DNA from: Streptomyces griseofuscus
Lineage (GTDB): Bacteria; Actinomycetota; Actinomycetes; Streptomycetales; Streptomycetaceae
DNA: 64,000 nucleotides
Direction: 5' to 3'
Assembly: GCF_014673495.1 (NCBI RefSeq)
Contig: NZ_CP051007.1
Coordinates: forward strand, 62,001 to 126,000
The notes below the pieces were generated by a model, which saw nothing but the letters and a program-made list of their open reading frames with translations, was not told the DNA's origin and did no database searches. Position numbers and translations under genes: made by a program. Position 1 is the first letter of the stretch. Each line of letters begins with the position of its first letter. Shown here piece by piece: positions 1-10,200 of this stretch.

Positions 1-1210
1 CGTGCTGGAGGGCGAGCACCGTCTTGATGAGCCCCGCGACGCCGGCGGCCGCCTGGGTGTGGCCGATGTTGGCCTTCACCGAGCCGATCCACAGCGGGGC
101 GTGCGCGGGCCGTCCGGCACCGTAGGCCGCCAGCAGGGCGTGTGCCTCGATGGGGTCGCCGAGCGTGGTGCCGGTGCCGTGCGCCTCGACGTAGTCGACG
201 TCGGCGGGGCCGAGCCCGGAGTCCTCCAGCGCCTGCCGGATGACCCGCTGCTGGGCGGGACCGTTGGGCGCGGTCAGGCCGTTGCTGGCACCGTCCTGGT
301 TGACCGCGCTGCCGCGCAGCACGGCGAGCACCCGGCGGCCCTCCCGCCGGGCCGTGGACAGCCGCTGGAGTACGAGGAAGCCGACGCCCTCGGCCAGCGC
401 GAAGCCGTCGGCGGCCTCGGCGAAGGGCTTGCACCGACCGTCCGCCGCCAGTCCGCCCTGGGCGCGGAACTCGGTGAAGGCCCCGGCGGTGCTCATGACG
501 GTGGCGCCGCCCGCGAGGGCGGTCGTGCACTCCCCGCGACGCAGCGACTGCATGGCCAGGTGGGTCGCGGTGAGGGAGGAGGAGCAGGCGGTGTCCACGG
601 TCAGCGCCGGGCCTTCGAGGCCGAGCGTGTACGCCACCCGGCCGGAGGCCACACTGGAGGCCGTGCCCGTGCCGAGGTAGCCCAGTACCTCCGGTGCCGC
701 TTCGTCGGGGCGCGGCCCGTAGTCGACGGCGCCGACCCCGGCGAAGACGCCGGTGGCGGTGCCGCCGAGCGCGGCGGGGTCGAAGCCGGCGCGTTCCAGT
801 GCCTCCCAGGCGACCTCCAGCAGCAGCCGCTGCTGCGGGTCCATGGCCAGTGCCTCGCGCGGCGATATGCCGAAGAAGTCCGCGTCGAAACCGGCGGCGT
901 CGTGCAGGAACCCGCCGGTGCAGCCGTCGAGGGCGGCGCTGTCCCAGCCGCGGCCGGCGGGCGCGGGGGAGACGGCGTCGCCGTCGGCCACGAGGAAGTC
1001 CCACAGGGCGGCGGGGCCGTCGATGCCGCCCGGAAAGCGGCAGCCCATGCCGACGACCGCGATCGGTTCGCCGGCCCGGTACTCCGTCTCCCGCAGTCGC
1101 GCGCTGACGGCCTCCAGGTCCCCGGCGGTCCGCCGCAGATAGCGGCGCAGCTTGTCCTCGGTGGTCTCGGTGGACCCGGTGGTCCCGCTGGTCTCCTGGC
1201 TCCCGCTCAT
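1..1210 (-). CDS. Type I modular PKS, N-terminal part (module 5 KS); third macrolide PKS gene, runs off the window
   Basis: About 403 N-terminal residues are visible; the gene continues past the left edge. Residues ~1-45 form a charged helical docking segment (TTEDKLRRYLRRTAGDLEAV) of the kind that receives the chain from the upstream PKS. A ketosynthase follows from about residue 48 (EPIAIVGMGCRFPGG). The active-site Cys lies in DTACSSSL at about residue 207, the first catalytic His in VEAHGTGT and the second in NIGHTQAAAG near the edge. The ATG overlaps the stop of the preceding PKS gene by 4 bp (ATGA, 1207-1210), so translation is coupled. By analogy with erythromycin synthase this should be modules 5 and 6 plus thioesterase, but only the KS is seen here. 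Confidence 0.95.
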   Translation of the reverse strand, partial: MSGSQETSGTTGSTETTEDKLRRYLRRTAGDLEAVSARLRETEYRAGEPIAVVGMGCRFPGGIDGPAALWDFLVADGDAVSPAPAGRGWDSAALDGCTGGFLHDAAGFDADFFGISPREALAMDPQQRLLLEVAWEALERAGFDPAALGGTATGVFAGVGAVDYGPRPDEAAPEVLGYLGTGTASSVASGRVAYTLGLEGPALTVDTACSSSLTATHLAMQSLRRGECTTALAGGATVMSTAGAFTEFRAQGGLAADGRCKPFAEAADGFALAEGVGFLVLQRLSTARREGRRVLAVLRGSAVNQDGASNGLTAPNGPAQQRVIRQALEDSGLGPADVDYVEAHGTGTTLGDPIEAHALLAAYGAGRPAHAPLWIGSVKANIGHTQAAAGVAGLIKTVLALQH

Positions 1211-4200
1211 CGTTCCTCGTTCCCCTCACCGAACCGCTGGTCGAGCAGTGCGAACAGTTCCTCGTCGTCGACGGTGTCGACGGCCGTGCGGGAGTCCCCG
1301 GCGGCCACGGCGCTCCATCGGTCGGACAGGGCCGTCAACCGCGCCCCGATGGCCCGGCGTTCACCGGCCGTGTCCTCGCCGGCCTCCTGCCAGCCCTCCA
1401 GCACCGCCTCCAGCGCCGCCAGGTGCTCGGCGACGGAGCGCCCCGGCTCCGGCGCCGGGGCGCCGGCCGCGTCCGCGCCGGCGAACAGCCGACCGTCCAC
1501 GAAGACGGCCACCGCCTCGGGTGTCGGGTGGTCGAAGACCAAAGTGCTCGGCAGCCGCAGGCCGAGCGCGGACCCCAGCCGGTTGCGCAGTTCGACGGAG
1601 GCCAGGGAGTCGAAGCCGAGGTCCTTGAACTGCCGTCGGGCTGCCACCGCGTCGGCCGTGTCGTACCCGGCGACGGCGGCGGCCTGCGCCTGTACGGCAT
1701 GGGTCAGCGCGGCGAGCCGGTCGGGGCGCGGCAGCGGCGCCAGGCGGGCGGCGAGTCCGTCACCGCCGGACTGGTCCCGCGCGGCCCGGCGCAGCGGCGT
1801 GTGCAGCAGCCCGCGCAGCACCTCGGGCGCGTCCTGGGCGCCCTGCGCCCGCGCGGTGTCCAGGTGCAGCGGGTACGCCACCGCATCGCCGCGCCGGATC
1901 GCGAGGTCGAACAGGGCCAGCGCCCGCGCGGTCGGCAGGGGCCGCATGCCCGCGCGGGCCATCCGCCGGGTGTCCCGCTCGTCCAGAGCGCCCGTCAGGC
2001 CGCTGGCCTCCTCCCACAGCCCCCAGCCGAGGGACGTCGCGGGCAGCCCGCGGGCCTGCCGGTACCGGGCCAGCGCGTCCAGTGCGGCGTTGGCCGCCGC
2101 GTACGCGCCCTGGCCCGGTCCGGCCAGCACGGAGGCGCCCGAACCGAACAGGACGAAGAAGTTCGGTTCGCGGTCCGCGGTGAGTTCGTGCAGATGCCAT
2201 GCGGCGTCCGCCTTGGGCGCGAGGACCGTGCCCAGTTCGTCCTCGCCGAGGGACGCGGCCAGGCCGTCGGCGAGCACGCCCGCGGTGTGCACGACGCCGG
2301 TCAGCGGGTGCCCGGCCGGGATGCCGTCGAGCGCGGCGGCGAGCGCGGCGCGGTCGGAGACGTCGCAGGCGCGCGTGGTCACGGTCGCGCCCAGTTCGCC
2401 CAGTTCGGCTTCGAACCGGGCCGCTCCCGGCGCGTCGGGCCCGCGGCGGCCGAGCAGCAGCAGATGGCGTACGCCGTGCTCGGTCACGAGATGGCGGGCC
2501 AGCAGCCTGGCCAGGGTGCCGGTGCCGCCGGTGACGAGCACGGTGCCCTCGGGGTCGAGCGGGGCCGGCTGGACGAGCACCAGCTTTCCGGTGTGCCGTC
2601 CCGTGCTCATGTGCTGGAGGGCGGCCGACGCCCGTTGCAGCGGCCAGGCCGTGACCGTCTGGCGGCCGAGTTCGCCGCCGGCCGCCAGGGAGGCGACCTC
2701 GGCGAGGATCGCGCCGAGCCGGTCCGCTCCCGCCTCGGCGAGGTCGAAGGGCAGGTAGCGCCCGCGGAACCGGTCGGCGTCGCGCAGGTCGGTCTTGCCC
2801 ATCTCGACGAACGCACCGCCTTCGGCGAGGAGTTCGGCCGACTCGTCGAGCAGTGCGCCGGTCAGCGAGTTGACCACGACGTCCATGCCGCGTCCGCCGC
2901 GCACGGCCCTGAAGCGCCGGCCGAATCCCGGCTCCCTGGACGAGGCGATGTGGTCGTCGTCGAGTCCGAGCGAGCGCAGCACGCCCTGCTTGGCGGGGCT
3001 GGCGGTGGCGAAGACCTCCGCCCCGGCCAGCCGGGCCAGGCGGACCGCGGCCATGCCGACGCCGGTGGCGGCGGCGTGCACCAGGACGGCCTGTCCGGGC
3101 CGCACTCCGGCGAGGTCGTGCAGCGCGTAGTGGGCGGTGGTGAAGGCGATGGGCAGGGCGGCGGCCTCGGTGGTGCTCCATCCCGGCGGGACCGGGGTGA
3201 CCAGCCGGTGGTCGGTGACCGCGACCGGCCCGAAGGCGCCTTCGAACAGGCCCATGACCCGGTCGCCCACCGCGACGCCCGTCACGTCCGGGCCGACGGC
3301 GGTGACGACCCCGGCGCCCTCGGTGCCCATGACGGCGGCACCGGGGTACATGCCGAGGGCGATCAGGACATCGCGGAAGTTCACTCCGCAGGCCCGCAGT
3401 TCGACCCGCACCTCACCCGGTCCCGGCTGCCGGCCGGCGTCCGGTGCCGCCGCGAACGCGAGGGCGTCCAGGGAGGTACCGGCGGGCTCCAGGCGGGCGG
3501 GCGTGCGGGGCGGCAGCAGGGCCGGGGCGGTGCGCGTCGAGGCCAGCCGGGGCACAAGCGCGAGGTCGCCGCGCACGGCCAGCTGCGGGTGGTCGAGCAC
3601 GGCCGGGAGGGCGGCGAGGACCGCGGGATCGGCGCCGTCGGCGATGTCGACGAGCGCGAAGTTCCCCGGTGACTCCGCCTGGGCGGAGCGGACCAGGCCC
3701 CAGACCGCGGCCTGTGCGGGGTCCGCCGCGGTGTCGGCGGGGCCGGTGCTCACGGCGTTGCGGGTGAGGAACACCAGGCGGCCGGTGCGTTCGGGCGCAT
3801 CGAGCCACTGGCGCACGAGCCCGGCGGCGTGCAGCACACTCTCGCGCACGGAGCCGGCCGGGTCCGCCGCCTGCCATGGACGGCACGGCACGACGACGGC
3901 CTCGGGTTCCGGCTCGCCGGCCGCGACCGCCGCGGCCAGTGCCGCCAGGTCCGGGTGGTCCTTGCCGAGTCCGCAGGGGCCGCCGATCGTCGCGCAGCCG
4001 ACGGCCCGGCCGGTGGTCTCGGGCAGGGGCCGCCAGGTCAGGTGGTAGAGGTCGTCGGCGCCGGTCTCCTCCCCGGCGCGCGGGCCAGGCTCCCCGCCGG
4101 CCGGACGCACGGTCACGGCGCTCACGACGGCGACCGGCGCTCCCGCGGGATCGGTCACCGACAGGCTCATCGCGTCGGCGCCGGCGGGGGCCGCGCTCAC

Positions 4201-7200
4201 CCGGATCGTCGTGGCCCCGGACGCGTACAGCGTGGTCCCGGTCCAGGAGAAGGGCAGGAACGCGCCGTCCCGGTCGGCGAGGGGGCCGAGGCCGAGGGTC
4301 TGGGCGGCGGCGTCGAGGAGCACGGGGTGCAGCAGGTAGCCCGCGCTCTCGGCGTCGTCGGGGCCCGCCGCCGCCGGGAGTTCGGCCTCGGCGAACACCT
4401 CCGCGCCGCGCTGCCAGGCCGCGCGCAGTGCCCGGAAGGCGGGCCCGTAGCCGTAACCGCGGTCGGCCAGGCGTGCGTAGGCCGCGTCCAGGTTGATCGG
4501 CCGGGCATCCGCCGGCGGCCAGACCGCGGGGGTGGCCGGCGGCGGCGCGGCCTCGCCGAGGACGCCGGTGGCGTGCCGGGTCCAGGGCGTGCCCGGCGCG
4601 TCCGTGTCGCGGGCGTGGATGTCCACCGTGCGGGTGCCGTCCGCCGCGGGGGCGCCGACCGTCACGCGGACGGCGGTGGCCGCACCGGGCAACAGGGGGG
4701 CGCAGAGCACCAGTTCCGCCACGGCCGGCGTGCCCGCGTGGCGGCCGGCCGTCAGGGCGAGGTCGACCAGTGCGCTGCCGGGCAGCAGGGTCTCGCCGCC
4801 GACGGCGTGGTCGGCCAGCCACGGCTGGTCCCCGAGGGTGATCCGCCCGGTCAGGACGTGTCCGCCGTCGGGTGTCTCCAGCGCTGCGGACAGGACGGGG
4901 TGGGCGACGCTGTCCATGCCCGAGGGTGCCGCGTCGGCGCGGGTGCGGCAGGGGCGTGGCCAGTAGGAGGTGTGCTCGAACGGATAGGTCGGCAGTTCCG
5001 CCGTCCCGCCGGGTTCCAGGGCGGGCAGCAGGTCGACGGGCAGGCCGTCGGCGTGTGCCTCCAGCAGGTTGCGCAGGAAGGTGCGCGCGCCGGGGCGGTC
5101 CCGGCGCAGGGAGGCGAGGGTGACGACGTCCCGGCCGAGGTCCTCGGCGGTCTGCTCGATGCCGGGGAGCAGCACCGGGTGCGGGCTGACCTCGACGAAG
5201 GTGTCGAAGCCCTGCTCCATGAGGGTGCGTACGGCCTGGTCGAGGCGGACCGTGCCGCGCAGGTTGCGGTACCAGTACGCGGCGTCGAGTCCGGCGGTGT
5301 CGAGCGGGGCGCCGGTGACGGTCGAGCAGAAGGGCACGGCGGCGGACCGGGCCGGGACCGTGCCCAGGACATCGGCGAGCCGCTGCTCGACCTGTGCCAC
5401 CTGCGGGGAGTGGGAGCCGTAGCCCACCGCGATCCGCCGCGGGGACATCTCCTCGGCCCGCGGGGAGCCGAGGAACTCGTCGAGGGCGGCGGCCTCGCCG
5501 GCGACGACGAGGGAGCGCGGCCCGTTCACGGCGGCGACGCTCAGCCGGCCGTCCCACGGGGCCAGGGCTTCGCGGAGTTCGCCGGGCGCGGCGGTGACGG
5601 AGGCCATGCCGCCCTGCCCGTTCAGCTCGCCGAGCACCTTGCTGCGCAGCGCGACGACCTTCGCGGCGGTGTCGAGGGTGAGGGCCCCGGCGACGCAGGC
5701 GGCGGCGATCTCGCCCTGCGAGTGGCCCACCACGGCGGCCGGCTCGACGCCGTGGGCGCGCCACAGCGCCGCCAGCGACACCATGACCGCGAACAGCAGC
5801 GGCTGGACGACGTCGGGCCGTTCGAAGGCGTCCTCGGGGCCGTCGCCGCGCAGCGTGGCGAGCAGGTCCCAGTCGGTGTACGGGGCGAGCGCCGCCGCGC
5901 AGTCGGCCATGGCGGCGGCGAAGATTTCCGACTGGCTGAGGAGGTCGGCGGCCATGCCGGCCCACTGCGAGCCCTGGCCGGGGAAGACCAGGACGGCCTT
6001 GCGGGGGGCCGCCGTGCGCGGCGGCACGACGTCGGCGGCCGCCTCGCCGGCGGCCAGCGCGTCGAGCGCCGCGCACACCGAGTCCCGGTCGTCGCCCAGT
6101 ACCGCGGCCCGGATGTCCAACCGGGTCCGGCCGGTCGCGAGCGTCCGCGCGGTGTCGGCCAGGGGGGTCGCCGGCGAGGTGCGCAGCAGCGCCGCGAGGG
6201 CGCCGGCCTGCGCGCGCACCGCGCTCGGTGTACGGGCCGAGAGCACGAGTGCCGCGGTGTCCGCCGCGAGACCGCGTCCGCCAGGCCGCCCGGCCGGTGC
6301 GGCCACGTTCGCGGCCACCGCTTCCGGCAGCACTGGGGCCGCTTCCGCGCCGGCCGGTGCCGATTCCGGGACCGCGGGGGCCTCTTCCAGGACGACGTGG
6401 GCGTTGGTGCCGCTGACCCCGAACGAGGACACGCCGGCCCGGCGCACCCGCGGGCCCGCCGGCCAGTCCTCGTTCTCCCGCTGGACCCGGATCGTCCCCG
6501 GCGACCAGTCGATCTCGGGGGAGAGTTCCTCGGCGTGCAGGCTGCGCGGGATGACGCCGTGCCGCATCGCCAGCACCGCCTTGATCACACCGGCGACACC
6601 GGCCGCGGCCTGGGTGTGGCCGATGTTTGACTTCACCGAGCCCAGCGCCAGAGGACGTGCGCGCGGTGCGCCGTAGGTGGCCTGGAGCGCGCCGGCCTCG
6701 ATCGGATCGCCGAGCCGGGTGCCGGTGCCGTGCGCCTCCACCAGGTCGATGTCGGCCGCCGACAGCCGGGCGTCGGCGAGCGCCTGCCGGATCACCTCCT
6801 CCTGGGCGGGACCGTTCGGCGCGGCCAGTCCGTTGCTCGCGCCGTCCTGGTTGACCGCACTGCCCCGCAGCACGGCGAGCACCGGGTGGCCCGACTCGAT
6901 GGCTCGGGAGAGCGGTTCGAGGAGCAGGGCGCCGGCCCCCTCGGCGAGACCGAAGCCGTCGGCCTGCGCCGAGAACGGCTTGCACCGCCCGTCGGCGGCC
7001 AGACCGCGCTGTCTGCTGAAGTCCACGAACGTGTAGGGGTCGCAGATCACGGTGACCCCGCCGGCCAGCGCCATGGCGCACTCGCCGTCGCGCAGGGCCC
7101 GTATCGCCAGGTGGATGCCCACCAGGGAGGACGAGCACGCCGTGTCCACGGTGAGGGCCGGCCCCGTCCAGCCGAAGGTGTAGGCGAGGCGCCCCGAGAG

Positions 7201-10200
7201 CACGCTCGCCGAGTTGCCGAGCCCCTGGTAGCCCTCGACCCGGTCGGCCTCGCCGCGCAGGAGCGGCATGTACGACTGGCCGTTGGACCCGACGAACACG
7301 CCGACGCGGCTGCCGCGCAGCGCGTCCGGGTCGATACCGCCCCGCTCGACGGCCTCCCAGGCGACTTCGAGCATCAGCCGCTGCTGCGGATCCATCGCGA
7401 GCGCCTCGCGGGGGGTGATGCCGAAGAACTCCGCGTCGAAGCCCGCCGCGTCGGCGAGGAACCCGCCCCGGTCGGAGTAGCTGGTGCCGGGGTGGTCGGG
7501 GTCGGGGTGGTACAGGGCCCCCAGTTCCCAGCCCCGGTCGCGGGGCAGCTCGCCGGTGAGGTCCTGTCCGTCGACGACGGCCCGCCACAGCTCCTCGGGC
7601 GAGCCGATGCCGCCCGGAAAGCGGCAGCTCATGCCGACGATGGCGATCGGCTCGTCCTCGGCGCTCGGCGGCGCGCTCCCCACCGCGGCGGCGAGCTCCG
7701 GGCCGGAGTCGGCGGCCAGCAGGGACAGCAGATGGCGGGCGAGCCGGGTGACGGTCGGGTGGTCGAACACCAGGGAGGCGGGCAGGCGCAGACCGGTGGC
7801 CGCGGAGAGCCGCTTGCGCAGCTGCACCGAGCCCAGCGAGTCCAGGCCCAGTTCGGTGAACGCCCGCCGTGCGCTGACGTCCTCGGCGCTGTCGTGTCCG
7901 AGGACCGCCGCGGTGGCCTCGGCGACCACGCCGATCAGCAGCTCCTCGCGCTGCGCGGGCGTGCGGGCGGTGAGCCGGGCGGCCAGGTCGGCGGCCGGTG
8001 AGCCGTCCGGTGCGGCGGGCGCCGCCGGGGGCTCCGCCGTCTCGCGCGCTTCGGAGATCTCCGCGAACAGCGCGGTGGGCCGCACCGCGCCGAAGCCCGC
8101 GGCGAAGGCGGGCCAGTCCACGTCGGACACCGCGACGGCGCTCTCGCCCGAGTCCAGTGCGGACGTGAGGGCCGCGAGGGCGCGGTCGGCGCTCAGGCCG
8201 CGCAGCCCGCGCTGCGCCGCCTGCGGGGCGGACGGCACGGTGCCGGGCAGGGCCCAGGGGCTGAAGGCCACGGCGGTGCTCGGGTGGCCCTGGGCCCGCC
8301 GGTGGGCGGCGAACGCGTCGAGGCAGGCACTGCCGGCCGCGTATCCGGCCATGCCGGCACCGCCCCAGACGCCGGCCACCGACGAGCAGTGGATCTCCCG
8401 CTCCACCGGCCGGCCGTCGAGGACCGCGGCGAGGGTCAGGGCGAGTCCGGTCTTGGCCTGGAGGGTGGCGGCGAAGTCCTCCGGGTCGGTGGCGAGGACC
8501 GGCCCGAACTCCGTGCGGGTCGCGGCGTGTACGACGGTGCTGATGTCGTGCGGGGCGGCTTCGACGGCGGCCCGCAGGGCGTCCTCGTCCGCCGCGCAGC
8601 GGGTGGCCGTCGTGCCGCGCTCCCGCAGCGCGTTCAGCAGTTCCTCGTCCGCCTCGCCGACGAGCAGGAGATGGTCGGCGCCGCTGTCGGCCGCCCACCG
8701 GGCGAGCCGGGCGCCGATCGGGCTGTCCGCCCCGGTCAGCAGTACGGTCCCGTGCAGGCGCGGGCCGGTGCCGTCCGTCGTGGCTGGGGTCCGCACCGGC
8801 ACCAGCCGCCGCCCGTACAGGCCGCCGGGCCGCAGGGCGAGGTGGTCCTCGGCGGCGTGCGCGCCGGCCAGGAGGCCCGGCACCCGGCCGAGCAGGGCCG
8901 CGTCGGCCCCGTCCGGGTGCGGCAGGTCCAGCACGCCGCCCCAGCGCCGCCCGAGTTCCAGACCGGCGACCCGGCCCAGGCCGTGCACGGCGTTCTGCGC
9001 GTACGACCCGATGCCGTCGTCCTCGTCCGTCTGCACGGCGCCGCGGGTGAGGCACCACAGCGGCGCGTCCACCCCGGCGTCGGCGAGGGCCTGCGCGAGC
9101 GTGAGGGTGGCGACCGCGCCGGCGGGCACGCCCGGCCGGCCGGGGTGGTCCGATTCGTCGGCCGCGAGCAGCGAGAGCACGCCCCGCACACCGGTGGTGC
9201 CCGCGAGGGCCGCGGTGAGCGCGGCGGCGGCCCCGGCGCGGTCCAGGCCGGGGTCCAGGGCGCACTCCAGCGGCGTGCCGCCGGCCTCGCGGACCGCGGC
9301 CGGCAGCAGGCCGGCCCAGGCCGGGGACGCGGCCGGGCCGACGATCAGCCAGGGCCCGCGCGCGTCGGCCGGCTCCGGGGCGGGCAGCGGCGTCCACGAC
9401 ACGCGGTAGGTCACCCCGCCGGTGGCGCGGGCGGGCCCGGCGGGGGCCGTCCAGTAGTGCTTGCGCTGGAACGGGTACGTGGGCAGCGCGACGGGCCGCG
9501 CGTCGTCGCCGAAGGCGGGCTGCCAGCGCACGTCCACGCCCTCGACGTGGGCGCTCGCCGCGAAGGTGAGGAAGGACTCCGGGCCGGGCGCGCCGCGCCG
9601 CAGGGTGCCCAGGGCCAGGGCCGCGCCGGGCTCCCGGCCCGCCGCCTCCAGCGTCTCCTCGACCGTCGCCGCCAGCACCGGGTGCGGGCTGACCTCGATG
9701 AAGGTGTCGTGGTGCGCGTCCGCGAGGAGGCGTACGACGTCGTGCAGGCGCACCGGCTCGCGCAGGTTGCGGTACCAGTAGCCGGCGTCCAGTTCCCCGC
9801 CGTCCATCGGGCGGCCGGTCACCGTCGAGTAGAACGGGACCCGCGCGCGGCCGGGGCGCAGGTCCCGCAGGGCCGCGGCCAGTTCCTCGCGGACCTCTTC
9901 CATCTGCGCGGAGTGCGAGGCGTAGTCCACGTCGATGGTCCGGGCGCGCGCTCCGCGGCCGGCGCAGTCCGCCACCAAGGAGTCCACCGCGGCGGGTTCG
10001 CCGGAGACGACGACGGAGGCGGGCCCGTTGACCGCGGCCACCTCGACGGCGCCCGCGTACGGCACGAGCAGCTCGCGGACCGCGGCCTCGTCCAGCGCCA
10101 CGGCCGCCATGGCGCCCTTTCCGGCCAGTGATCGCAGCAGGCGGCTGCGCAGCACCACGAGCCGGGCGGCGTCCTCCAGTGTCAGCGCCCCGGCGACGTA

